Shown here: positions 23,730-35,265 of the stretch, piece after piece
How the letters are laid out: every line of letters begins with the position of its first letter
Position numbering within the stretch: position 1 is the first letter of the stretch
Assembly (NCBI GenBank): GCA_017591395.1
Contig: WEDG01000334.1
Coordinates: forward strand, 1 to 64,000
DNA: 64,000 nt
Reading direction: 5' to 3'
From: Schistocephalus solidus
Taxonomy: Eukaryota; Platyhelminthes; Cestoda; Diphyllobothriidea; Diphyllobothriidae
Notes under the pieces: generated by a model
The model's database searches: none
The model's input: the letters and a program-made list of their open reading frames with translations, nothing else
Told to the model about the DNA's origin: nothing
Position numbers and translations under genes: made by a program

Positions 23730-26530
23730 CTCTCTGTAAAAGTTGCATATTTGGCATTTATGGAAAACTCAATCAATATTATGCCATCTTGGGCTAAAAA
23801 ATATTGTTCATTTAATCGTACAGGACTGATGTATACAATTATAGATGGCAGATGAAATTAAAACCATAGTATTTAAAGCAGCTCTGAAATAAGGCCATTG
23901 CTCTTGCTTTCGAAATAATTTTACTATCACCCTATGTCGAATTTTATATTGGATTGTACTTTTGGCCTATCTGCCTATAGTATTAGAGCAGTGGTTGTAT
24001 CAAAGCCTTGTATTTGATGCCTTGGGTTCAAACCACACTAGCGCTGCTGAGGTTTTCGCAACTGGGTTCAATGACGTTTTTTATCGTCTTTCATTCTAAG
24101 TAGAATAACAAGATATTTCTCTGAACAAAATCAAAGCAGGCCAAAGCTGTAAGCCACAGATTTGAAACTTAAATTTTACTATGCGTTAAACGCCACCAGA
24201 AAAAGCAGCATTTCTCATTAAACATTTATTACATTTCCCGCTCTGGGGTGGACACACGAGCCCAGACTTTTACAGTGCAGACAAACCTGCTCGTATTGAT
24301 AGCAATACAAAGAAGCCTGCACTCGGTAAAAGGCTAGAAGCTTGTTTCTTTAGGCTAGATTTCGGTGAACCATTAATATAACATCAAAAAAATAAAAGTA
24401 AGCACATGAAGTACTTATCCCTAAAACATTTATTGTTATCTGAATTAGTAATGAGTGCTGACTTAGCTCTGCAAATTAGAAAGTGGTTACTGCGTAGTTT
24501 GATGCTATAAACGGAAGCGCTTTAAACACGCTCTTCGTTTACTTGCCTTTTCAAAAAAGCACGTTTTACTCTAGAAACACGTTTCCAAGAGGCTGCCAAC
24601 TGAACGTGCACAATGTTTATTTATTTATTTTTAATTTCCTTGTTGCTGACCGAATTCAAAGATCACTCATTTTTTTAATTTTCCTAAAATCATGAACTCA
24701 CTAATATGGTATGAACCCACCGTCACGTCTAAAAAGCTGAGGCAAATCAAATTTGAAATCTGTTGTACCAGTTTTGCTCAGAATAAAACTGTCATCTTGA
24801 ATCGCCGAGGGAAGATCAAAACGGACTGCAATTATTTGGGCATATTATAAGGATACCGTATCTGTACAGTTTAAAGCGGAAACATCAAAAGACTTTGCAC
24901 ATATGACCGCGATTACACAAAAATAACCTTAAAGTAATTAAAAAGACACTCTGGATGCTTAAAAACTAAGATATCTACCAGTACATTCAAAATAGAATAA
25001 CAGAATGGAGAACGATGAAGCTAATGCTCCAAATGACATAAAAGACACGCATTATGCCTTATATTTCCCAGTTGTTCAACTGATAGACTTCCGGATGATA
25101 TACAAAGACATAATCGGTAAGGAATGCCGACAAAGGCAGGGCGGACTGAAGTGGTCATTTCCGCATACTCAGCCGTCTACGTCCACTCGCACAAAAAGTT
25201 TAAGTTTGAGGATTTAGGATTCGAATGGTAGCGATTAGAAATAAAAGTGCCAGCCAAACCGAATGGGCGTAATTTTCTTTGCTAGCACGTAACCTATGTC
25301 CGTTTGGATCGCCTTTTTGGAACAATGTAAACGTTATACACCTTTTAAGAAGGCAGAATTGCTACCATGGGATGAAGCTTAGGTTAGCATGGCGTAAATT
25401 AACACATTTAAAATATTTCTTAACAAATGTAGAGGCAATATGCACGGAGCTAAGCATTTCAACTTCACATTCATTTTTAACACAAAATAAATTGTAAGGT
25501 GAGCGTTAAACTTATCCAACTTCGTTGCAGTACGATTTTAATGTTAGACATAGATAGGGGATAAATAATTAATTTGGTTGATAGCAAAACTTTTGGATTG
25601 CCAGAAACTGAACGCAGACAATTTCAGCTACCTTACTCGACTTGTTTGTTTGTCTTTCACGTTTATATTTGGTGGAGATAGACAGGTTGCTGTGGGTACA
25701 ATGAATGCTCAATCTACAGGGCCTGTATGCTAATAAAACTGAGCACAAATAAAAGTCTGTGTTTTCAGCTTGCTTGAGAACTCTGATGAAACCAATAAGC
25801 AAATATAACTACCAAACGAGAATGTAAGTGCCCTATATTAGATATAAACGAATCGATCAGACTGCATCCCTCCAAGAAAGCCAATTAATTGCGCATCAAT
25901 CGTCACATTGAGTAATGTGCCGTGTAAAAAAAACTCAAAGAAAAATGAACAAGATGAGAACCAATCAATGCAGACTGAAGGGCAAAGCGGTCCCTTATTG
26001 GCGCAAACATCAAGTGAGCGTTGATTATTTACGCACGTTTCAAATGTTAACTGTTTTGGCACATTTATTCCAGTTTGACGACCACCTGGGGAACCAGCGT
26101 TGAAAATCTATCCAATAAAGTTGGCAACGTTTTTCTAAAGAATATATTTGCCTTCAAATTATATTTCGAGGGTTGCCTACCTTCCATTTCATGCACATGT
26201 CTAAACAAGGTTAAATTCTCAGGAGCTTAGTGCAAATCTTTACGGACAGAACCATTACTTTAAGTGCCAGAGAGCGAAAGATTCGAAACTGTGAATTAAA
26301 GCGCAGGCGCCATTACAGCTCACCTTGTATTTAAAAGCAAGTACTGCAATTTCTACAAAAAATAATAAAGTAAATGTAAGCCCTAACGATGCCAATTCTC
26401 CGCTGATAGGTAATAAAATAATATAAGGCACCTAAACGTTTGAAGCACTTTTTCCCGCGTATGAATTTAAAACAGGCGTATACAGCAGGATATTTATATA
26501 AAGATGAGGTCAGCTGCATTGTATGTTCAT
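23730..26530. other. Intergenic, no gene seen
   Basis: AT-rich. Short open frames (25005-25217, 25569-25802, 25838-26062, 26331-26519) have no recognisable content. One tRNA-like patch lies at 23.97-24.04 kb. Confidence 0.55.
23971..24042 (+). repeat. tRNA-like (possible SINE head)
   Basis: Seen: TAGTATTAGAGCAGTGGTTG resembling a tRNA D arm and A box, and CTTGGGTTCAAACCACAC resembling a B box and T arm about 30 bases later. The acceptor ends do not pair well. Likely a decayed tRNA-derived repeat. Confidence 0.35.
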
Positions 26531-26531
26531 C

Positions 26532-26602
26532 CTATGGTGCAGCGTATCCTCGTTTGATTGTATTATAAATATTATCACCCTTAAAGGGTGAATATATGAT
26601 TG
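26532..26602 (-). repeat. Inverted copy of part of the adjacent Penelope-like ORF
   Basis: The sequence CTATGGTGCAGCG...CACCCTTAAAGGGTGA is the reverse complement, with some 15% differences by eye, of 27140-27211 in the retroelement downstream. The right-hand partner lies inside coding sequence. This is therefore an inverted internal fragment at the element's 5' side rather than a true terminal repeat. Confidence 0.7.
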
Positions 26603-26629
26603 TACGGGATGTTTTGCACCAAAAATAAT

Positions 26630-27640
26630 CAACTTCTGTTTAATGGGCAAATCTATAGACAAATTGATGGAGTCACAATGGGAAGTCCACTCGGATTAAC
26701 CTTCGACGATGTTTTTATGGGTCACCTAGAAGAAACGTTATCGTCCAAATAAAAGATGACAACATTATACAGAAGATACGTGGATAATATATTCATGCTT
26801 GTTGATAACAAAAAAGACGCCAAAGACCTTCTTTCTACCATGAATACATTACAAACTAAGATAAAATTTACAATGGAAATGAAACAGAGCAAAATACTAC
26901 CTTTCCTAGACGTCCTCATGTTCAGAGAGAAAGATGGCTCAATAAGGTGCTCTGTCTTCCACAAAAAATACTTAGCAAGGGCAATACTTGCACTTTAAAA
27001 GCTTTGTACCTGTACAATACAGAAATTGCCCGCATCAAATCAGCCTTACTCCACTGTGGATATCCTGCACGCTTCATTCAAAAATACAGCAACCTCTTAC
27101 GGCCAAAAGTGACGGAACATTCAGTTCCGAAAAATTCCGTTATCGTATATTTATCCCTTAAGGGTGACAATATTTCTAATACAATAAAGCGACGATTACG
27201 CTGCACCATAGAATAAACATACGGTGCAGCTTAGCTAATATTTATCAATCCTACTAGAAGCCTGCAAATCAACCAGACAAAGGATGCCTTGCCTTTAAAC
27301 GCCACCTCAAATTGTATTTATGAATTCACGTGCACTTGTACATTGCACTTGTACGTGCAAGTACATTGGGCGAACGCAAAGGCAATAAGCAACCAGAGCC
27401 ACTGAACATTTACCTAATTGGTTGTTTAAACAAGAAAATAAAGTGCCATGTTCTTCGATTATTGAACACATATTAGACAGAGGTCATTTTGTAGACCACA
27501 AAACAGCTTTCCGAATACTTGTTAGGGCACGAACAACTCGGACTTTGCGCTACTTAAAAGTGGCGTATATATGTAGGTAAAAACCTGACCTTTGCAAGCA
27601 ACTAGACAACATGGTCAATCTACAATTGCCCTGGTGATTT
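26630..27640 (+). pseudogene. Penelope-like retroelement: RT end plus GIY-YIG nuclease
   Basis: Seen: RT palm motifs in order. FNGQIYRQIDGVTMGSPLG starts near 26640. LYRRYVDNIFML, the Y-x-D-D-type motif with the second D changed to N, lies at 26762-26797. ILPFLDVLMFRE follows near 26900. A stop (TAA) lies just before 26756 and a frame change near 26975. The next frame holds ALLHCGYPARFIQKYSN and VPKNSVIVYLSLKGDNIS, the typical RT C-terminal linker. From 27362 a GIY-YIG-type nuclease reads YIGRTQRQ, a stop, then ATRATEHLPNW, SSIIEHILDRGHFVDHKTAF and finally KPDLCKQLDNMV to LQLPW and a TGA at about 27636. Known: this RT plus GIY-YIG order defines Penelope-like elements. The 5' half of the RT is missing, and stops and frameshifts show it is dead. 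Confidence 0.85.
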
Positions 27641-28542
27641 TCACCCCTAGATGTTTCATGGCTGTAGTTGTCTTAACTCCTCCCCCAAATTTTCTTTCCT
27701 CTGAAGTTTTAAGCTAACGCGTTGACCTAATAATTCTTTACGTTGTCCTCTGACCCTTGGTGTTATGAATTGATTTTCTGTAAATTCAAACTGCTATCCA
27801 CTTTCATTCGTAATCTGCGTTATGCAAAGACGGGTTACAGTTGATAAGTTATCACGAAATGTTTGGTACCAATAAATCCTGTTGTATACGCCTGTTTTAA
27901 AAAGCATCTAAAAATGTGGGCACTGGCAGTTTTCAAACTACTTTATGAAACTGGCTCTTCTTATCTGCGGAGATTATGTTACAAAGCTTCATTTAGGGCA
28001 ACCCCACAAATCATGTGCAGGAATTCAGTTGTTGTTGGACTCTCAAATTTAAATGAACACGCCTTTTTTTAGTAAAAACAGATTAAGAAAATCAGCTACG
28101 CATAACCGCTTATACGTCTGATTTCAGAAATTCTATTCAAAGGTGCTTAGGCGTATTATAACCTTATTTTTTTTCAATCTAGCCATAGTTATCCGACGGT
28201 AATGATCGACTTGCCAGAGGTCCGTTTCAAAAACTTATTAGTTCAATAAATTTCTCCACCGTTCATTAAAATTCAACATTTCAATAAAATTGATATTACC
28301 CCCGGGAGAGAGCTACAAAATGAGTTTTCTATTAAATTTTTCCATTAAGCACTATGACTTTACTAAGCATCCCTGCTTCGGCAGTTTTAATATAAAATAA
28401 AAATAAATGAAGGTATTTAGTGCTCATAACCTAGTTGGCATTAATTATGGTAGTGTAGGTGGCATACAACATTAGAACTCCGTTTTCTAGAAACTTGCAT
28501 ATATCATTTCATTTGACACAGTTAGAAAAAAAACTAATGATT

Positions 28543-28621
28543 TCTGGGATTCAAATCTAGAACTACAAAGGGAAAGTTTAAGTACAGCCAACACTTAAGC
28601 CAAATGAGCTACGGAGCCACA
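28543..28621 (-). repeat. tRNA-like patch, minus strand
   Basis: Read on the minus strand: GGCTCCGTAGCTCATTTGGC (acceptor and D-arm/A-box-like), then about 35 bases, then AGATTTGAATCCCAG (B-box/T-arm-like). Box order and spacing fit a tRNA or tRNA-derived SINE head, but the acceptor stem is not closed. It abuts a second tRNA-like patch on the other strand. Confidence 0.45.
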
Positions 28622-28628
28622 CCGCGAC

Positions 28629-28696
28629 GCGTGAATTGCTAGAACATTGGCTTTACTAAGGCCTTTCTCTTACTGTCGTGAATTCGAAACACACCC
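28629..28696 (+). repeat. tRNA-like patch, plus strand
   Basis: GCGTGAATTGCTAGAACATTGG (A-box-like), then CGTGAATTCGAAACACACC (B-box-like with a decayed T arm). It lies head to head with the minus-strand patch immediately upstream. Probably a diverged tRNA-derived SINE head. Confidence 0.4.
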
Positions 28697-30000
28697 TGGA
28701 TGCCGAATCTTTCAAAACTTGTTCAAATGAACCATCCAAACCTGCCAAAATCTTTATTAAATATCATTTCGTACAGACTACTTGAAAACAGTGTGCAAAG
28801 CGGAGCATAAGAAAGATTTCATAACACAAAATGCAGTAGTGATCGTTACGTAATGCACTCTCATACGGCATCATGTAGTATTCCTTTAATTTTTTCTAAC
28901 GTTTTTGGCTTACCAAATTCCCTCATACCTTTCATGCATTAAATAAAAGTAAGTTTTTGTACAGTGGCTGGGTAGTTCTCTGCTTAGTGATCTACCTATA
29001 ATAAAGATGACTCTTGGCATATGAAAAATACATTTTAATCACCTTGTTCTAAGGTGTACGGGACGCAGTGTCCTGTTCCAGTTCAAACTTACAGAGAATT
29101 CGGATTTTCGAACAAGGATCCGTGAAAAATATCCTCTGACGGTTACATGCATAATGGATTCCTTTATTGAGCCGTGAGCCTCAGATGAGGCTTTTTTGAA
29201 GTATGAAGTCTTCTCACTGGGATTTCTGGAACTCGCGCGTGACTTGCCGCATCTCCACTGACGAGTGCGCTAACCAGTGATTAACGTTTCATGCGACTTC
29301 AGCTGTAATATGTTTCGTTATTCATTCAGTGTTATTTATGTATGGGGTAATAAAATAGACATCAAAACCGTGTAAGCCGGCCGCCGCTGATGTAGGCCGA
29401 TAATGTCGATCCAAAAGAGCAGTTGACGTGATAGATTTTAAAAGACAAACGTTATGTACCCAGATAGTGCGCATTTCTGTAGAGAAGGAGCGATAGCCTA
29501 TGTGTGTTAGCCTTGGTAGTAAAAAATGTCTGCTTATGAACATCAAATTATCTTTCCGCGTTACATCAGTGGTCCTAGGCAAAAGGTGAAAAGCCCATTC
29601 ATATGCGCCATACTACTAAATAACACTATCATTTAGGTTAAACCGGTGAAAGAAGATAGGCTGCGTGCAAACAATTTAATTTGCAAATTATGCAAGGTCA
29701 TCCTTGGGACTGGTCACATCCCAGATGAAATCATGGGATTTCAGTTGTAATGTAAATTGCAATTTTCACACAGGATGTGCGTGTTTGTGAAGGGAGAGCA
29801 CTTTTACTAAAAATCAAGAAAAAATCAAAATTTGTCTGATTATATATTATATAAAACTCGCATCCAAAAGAGAACCTCTGAAAGGAGGAAATTGCAAGCA
29901 AATCTTTTTAATATAGTATAAATTTGTCTGGCAAACATGACTTTTGAAAAAATCCAAATTCCTACTGAAAAGATCGATCTTATTGTTCCTTTAAAATCAT

Positions 30001-31140
30001 GCCTGTTCATGTAAGAATCTAAATAAATTAAACAGACACATTGAAAAGAAATCGGAAAAAAACATTTTTAATGCTTGACAGGGACTGCCAATTTCCCAAG
30101 AAGTAAAGTGTGTCAGTCAGTCGAACACCAGCTGTCAATAAAGATTTTTCTAAACTGCAGGGAAGATTGTGAGGCAAAATATTTGTTTTCCATATCTCAA
30201 ACACGATCGAACAGAGCGAAGCGGATGTCGAGTGACTTGCCGGATAGACAGGTCACGTAAGTCAAACTTTTTCATAAGGGCGCATGGCGAAACGCGACAC
30301 ACAGGCAAAAAACACGAGCGAGCATATTTCATTCGTGAGGAAAACAGTTCTCTATGCGAAAAAACTATGTTCTTTCTGACAACAGAAGCTGAATTAGGTG
30401 CTAATTACGTCCATAACTTGCTTCCATAAACAGTGTTTTTTGCCTTATAACCGGCTCTCCGTCTTTACTGTGCTTGCGATCTGACCGAAATGATAATTGA
30501 TGAAGGGGATTTTCATAGCAAACGCTAGTAATGACTGTTTTTTGATCAGACGAATGATTTTGTTGAAGGTGCTTTCTGCCTGAAACGCATCTTTCCGCCG
30601 TGCTGCGTTGATGAATTCTTATGCTGTTAAGTATTTGCGAGAGTACAATCAGAAGGAACATTGGCGAATTTTCGATAAACATTGCCTTACATGACACATA
30701 TGACCATATATATGTACGGGTGTATATATTTGTGCGTGACGGGCTGATGACAGCTATTAAGACAAAAATGGTCATTCTCGTCTCCCTTGTTTTTGTCGGA
30801 ATTCATTATCTGTATATGTAACTAGTCATTATACCACTGTATGCGATGGCTAGATATCGATTTCTAAAGTACAATGAGATAAGCATATCCTGTAACATGA
30901 TTGACGAGCACCAGTTTATCATTGACTTATATTCTTGGTCATACTTCACAGTAAAATGAGCCCGTAGTTCATTAATGGATCGTTCGTCTCAATGACCAAA
31001 CATATTAGGTCAGAATTTTAGGTTTTTCATATTTGAGACTTGGTTTGACTGACTGATGACTGCTGCTTTGCCAAAAATGTCCATTTTGGTATCCATTATC
31101 TTTTATGGTACTCCATCACCATGTTCTATGGTGTAAAAGA
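30001..31140. other. Intergenic, overlapping chance ORFs
   Basis: Several overlapping open frames on both strands (30150-30332, 30169-30429, 30401-30775, 30621-30821). None has a recognisable domain, and frames open on both strands at once suggest low stop density rather than coding. Nothing else supported. Confidence 0.45.
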
Positions 31141-31160
31141 TGCAGTGTCTTGCCTGCTGC

Positions 31161-31238
31161 ACCCTTAGCAACATATCTGTGCATTATGTGTGGTATGTGC
31201 ACTATCACACAACGTTCGTTTATCACCAGTAGATAGCT
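31161..31238 (+). repeat. Direct repeat, unit A
   Basis: CTTAGCAACATATCTGTGCATTA and the following GTGTGGTATGTG...CGTTCGTTTATC recur at 31401-31480 with about 12% differences by eye and a 240-base offset. A tandem duplication or two copies of a small dispersed repeat. Confidence 0.7.
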
Positions 31239-31400
31239 GGTGGGCGGGCGTGCGGACAAAATGGAATAAAGTGAGATCCTAACCACATCAGTGAGTGTTA
31301 CGCACTTGTTTGACTTGTTTATGTACATCACTGCACAAGGCATATGACGTACTGATGATCGGTAACATCCGTGAAACAGCTGTCTGCGTATTGCCCGTTT

Positions 31401-31480
31401 CACTCTTAGCAACATACCTGTGCATTATATGTGGTATGTGTCCTATGACACTACGTTCGTTTATCGCCCGTAGCTAGCTG
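31401..31480 (+). repeat. Direct repeat, unit B
   Basis: Partner of 31161-31238. Shares CTTAGCAACATA-C-TGTGCATTA, TGTGGTATGTG and ACGTTCGTTTATC, ending in TAGCTAGCTG where the first copy has TAGATAGCTG. Confidence 0.7.
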
Positions 31481-31559
31481 ACAGCAACGAGGGGTTCGGC
31501 TCCTCAGTGGGTCCCCCAGCGTTCTCTTTGCGGTTTCTGGTATATGGACTCCAACAAAT

Positions 31560-32216
31560 AATCGGGGAAATAATTTCTGAAATTATTAAGTGCAGTACAT
31601 CGATCAGGTGATTCGGACATGACTTTTTAGGGTCAGACCCGAAAGTTCAATGAACAATTTGGTCGAAGACAATCAACCACTGTGGAATAACCACGTTATG
31701 CCCATTATACAAACAAGTAGTACTACAATTAGTATGAATCTTATATGGCAAAGAATTTATACCGTACTTCCGACATAGGTTCTAGCTAAATGCCCAAACA
31801 CGTGTTTCGCCAATGTTTCTGCTGCTGTGTAACAAGACAACGAGGGGTTCATTGAAATTTCGGGTCTGACCCTAAAAATTCATATCTGAATCACCTGACT
31901 CCATTTCCTGCACTTAATAATTTCAGACATTATTTCCCTGATTATTCGCTGAAATCCTTATGCCACGCAGCAGCAGAAACTTAGGCGAAACACGTGTCTG
32001 GGCTTTTAGCTAGTACCTATGTCGGAAGTACGGTATAACGTGTTTGCCATATAAGATTCATACTATTTGTAGTACTACTTGTTTATAGAATGGGCATTTC
32101 GTGGTTATTCCAAAGTTGTTGATTGTCTTCGACCCAAATGTTCATTGAAATTTCGGGTCTGACCCTAAAAAGTCAAGTCCGAATCACCTGACTTCCTGTC
32201 CTGCACTTAATATATA
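31560..32216. mobile_element. Fold-back element with three arm segments
   Basis: Seen: the left arm (31588-31835) begins TAAGTGCAG, carries CAGGTGATTCGGACATGAC and TTTTTAGGGTCAGACCCGAAA, and ends with TGTTTCGCCAATGTTTCTGCTGC. The right arm (about 31962-32213) is its near reverse complement, ending CCGAATCACCTGACTTCC and CCTGCACTTAA. Between them a third segment (31849-31950) repeats the outer end of the right arm. The whole could fold into a long hairpin with an extra partial arm. No open frame is present. A diverged relative lies at about 42735-43080. The structure fits a non-autonomous fold-back transposon that was internally rearranged. Confidence 0.7.
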
Positions 32217-32220
32217 ACGA

Positions 32221-32400
32221 ATGAAAGTTTTAGGCATTGCTGCAAATCTTGATGAATGTATTCTATCGTTTGATGCGGTTGCTATATTTTCCGCAGTACC
32301 ACATAACGTAGCAAATGAGTGGGAAGCTCGATGCCTAGAAGAAACTAACATTGATATTCCAACGCAGCATGTTTCTGACGTACACTATTGTCATTTTCGC
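32221..32400 (+). pseudogene. Penelope-like RT fragment (motif A region)
   Basis: An ATG-opened frame reads DECILSFDAVAIFSAVPHNV, followed by ANEWEARCLEE. This resembles the Penelope-type RT motif A block (SFDVVSLFTSIP-like, with an acidic helix after it). No other RT motif follows, and the frame degrades after about 60 codons. It begins within a few bases of the end of the fold-back element. That element may have inserted into, or next to, an older Penelope copy. Confidence 0.5.
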
Positions 32401-32449
32401 GCTTATTATTACCAAAGGTCAAGGGCACCACAATGGCTTCACTGATCTC

Positions 32450-34230
32450 GGGATAACACACTAAACTAGTCTAACAACGACTAGAATAAACTATAGTTCA
32501 AATCCTATTTCTCCGCAACTTTCGCTACGGTAGCAGCAAGTACCTACTTATAACGGAAATAGCTTGCTTATTTAAATTATTCAGCTATAACGGATATGCA
32601 ATAAGCTTTGTCAAAAACTGTCTCCGACGTCAGAGGCAACCGAAAGCTCGGAGTTCTGACCGAGGAAATTCTATTCCTTGCCCTACTTTCAAGGCATTTC
32701 TGAAGCGATCAACCGACATCAACATCACCTAAATGCCGGTGTTCTCCTTACGTGCAGCAATTTCCCGAATTAAGGAAAGATGACCAAAGAACAAAAAAAA
32801 ACTTCGATTACTCTACCACATACGAAAATTGCCGTTTCGATTTTATTGGTCACGCGGGTCGACAACGTGCGACTAACGTTAACGAACACAAGCTGGTCAT
32901 TTACTGATGCGAACCATCATCTCTTGTGTTTGCACACACACTTGATCGTGACTGGCGTTTCAATCGGGATAGTACTGAAGTGATTGCAATGGGCAGCACT
33001 TAACAGGCACAGGAATTCCTTTCCTCTCGCACGACGCTGTGAGCCACAACTGTCAGTCAACATACATCCACACAACCCCGGCAGCCATCAACACACGTTG
33101 CACCCCCTCCCCTCACAAGGTCATCTGTATCTCTGTGTGCTTATTCTTCCTCTATCTTTTCATTTCGTAAAACGACGGGTATGTTTTACCAGATTCAATA
33201 TATACAAGTAAAACTCTCTTTTCCAACCAGCCATCTTCAGTCAGCAAAACTTAGTCCATCAAACGTGGCCCAGGCAGGTGTGGCATGCTCAAACAGGCCA
33301 TTTTGCTTTGTTAAATACTGTGCCACATACAGTTTTCATTCCCCTTTTCTCTGCCCTGGGTTCAAGTAGGTGAGGTAGAAGAGAGTGAGTAGACGCTGTT
33401 CATGTCTACCATCACCGTTAATTTATTCACCTCTGCACCCACCATGCTGTGGGGAAGACGATATACATCGGCGTCTCCGACGGTAGAACCCCAGGTGATA
33501 AATTTCAGAAAACCCACACAAATTTATGAAAAATCACCTTTCGCTCGCAAACCGACCAAAATGCATTGAACTAAATTAATAAATAAAATTTGAATGAAAT
33601 ATTAAAAAAATATTATTTTATTTAAAAATAAAAAATTTTGTAAAAAATCTGGAAATGCTATAAACGCGAAAAATTGTGTTAAATGAGTAAACCCAGTTCC
33701 CATGTAAATACTTCCTGTCTATGCAAATAACGGTGAGTAAAACAGTGTAAGCGGAACAAGATTTATGAAATATTCCCTTCATGTAATTTGCATATAAATA
33801 GTCCATAGAGGGAAGGGTGACTGTTAAGTAACTGCCTGCAATTTGAGCATAAATTTCAATGAAACTTTGCACACATTCTCTGCAAAATTTTTATTTTTTC
33901 TTTCATTAAGATATTTTAACCCCTATAGGAATAATATTACTTGATTTCGTATATCAATACTGGACTTAATTAGTCAAGATGTTGACAGATCTGTCAGTTC
34001 CAAACTACGTTGCAAAGATTTAGCAGACGTAGTCACAAACGCTCCAGGTTTTTCAGCTCATTTGCAGTGCAGTTGGTATCGATATTGAAGTTCGCTGAGT
34101 TACAGGGTGCCAATTACACATCACGGAATATATTACGGAGTTCAATATTTACAATTGATTGCTTGAACGATACGTTTTGTAATTGTTGTCTATATTATCC
34201 TCAAAATAAGATATTTCCTATAAGCCATGG
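32450..34230. other. Intergenic, no gene seen
   Basis: Short open frames (32780-32983, 32984-33211, 33181-33369, 33618-33872 minus) lack recognisable motifs. The region changes from moderately GC-rich (32.6-33.5 kb) to very AT-rich (33.55-33.95 kb, A/T runs). Nothing assigned. Confidence 0.5.
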
Positions 34231-35265
34231 CCAAAATACCGAGTGCTTGGATTTCCTTCTCATGCAAATAATATTTTCGGACAAATTGATAGGCTTTTCG
34301 AAGCTAACACCTCATTGCAAAAAAAAGAACTTATGTTACAATGGAAGTTGACGACTAAGCTTCGGCCTAATGGTGAAACAACTTCGAGTGTGTTCCCTTT
34401 TCTGAAGCGCAATTTCTGCCGAAAGTCTACGTTAAATACAGGAATGGTCAAAGACTGAATAAAGATGGTTTGCTGCCGGTTTAATCTTCTTCAAATTTGG
34501 CGATACAATTTCTTCTCCAGGACAATAATTCACTATGATATATGGATTAAAGTTTTTTTAATTTATTCCCAACTTTTATGTTCACATATATGATTGGAAA
34601 AGTACAAAGTAGCGACTATCTAAACATCGAATAACCACTCAATTTAATTTTCTTGTGTGTATTTTCTTCTTAATAACGCATTATTGGAGACCTTACTGAC
34701 AAAACCTATCATTACAATAAATCAAAAGATGGATTACTCGATTGGACATGGACTGTTACATTACTTATGATAGAATACACGAAACAAGCTGGAAACGATA
34801 CGTAAATTTAAGCAATAATTTGGTCTGTAGGTCGATTTTCAAAGTTCTCTAGTCCCCTTTACTGAGAATCTTCTAGCCGTAACTGCTTTTTTACATTTTG
34901 CTATTGAAAACGTTAAAGGAGGCTGTCATTTGTGTCGAGTATGCAATTCTCAAAAAGATGAAATCAATAAAGATCTAAAAACACCTGAGTTCCTTTAATT
35001 TTATATTTGCTCATTATCAAAGGTATTCTTAAACCAAGCGACCTAAAATGAGGAATATTAGATTTAACATTGAGGATTTGATTTCGTGATACACAAACGT
35101 CACAATATTAGTCACTATAGAACGAATATGAACTTATCAGGGCAACTGATATGGGAGAAATGCAAAATCTACTCTCAAGAAAGGATATGAATAAAAACAA
35201 AAAGGATTCTGAATATATTAGCAAAAAAAGATAACTTGATGGAAGTTCTTACATAGCAAACAATA
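34231..35265. other. Unassigned sequence flanking the large inverted repeat
   Basis: Open frames at 34010-34351 and 34243-34458 overlap on the plus strand. Near 34918-34980 a short stretch reads GGCHLCRVCNSQKDEINKDL, with three close cysteines. The stretch from about 35207 to the arm reads NILAKKDNLMEV. These may be remains of the same element as the adjacent arm, but stops interrupt them and I cannot name a family. Confidence 0.3.

Larger units (their letters stand above)
27650..30000. other. Intergenic, no gene seen
   Basis: Mostly AT-rich. Open frames at 27863-28072 and 29322-29582 (minus) are short and unrecognised. The interval contains a pair of tRNA-like patches at about 28.54-28.70 kb in opposite orientation. 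Confidence 0.55.

Noticed and set aside
30150..30775. Overlapping open frames on both strands as genes
   Set aside because: Frames open on both strands over the same bases, with no motif in any, are best explained by locally low stop density.
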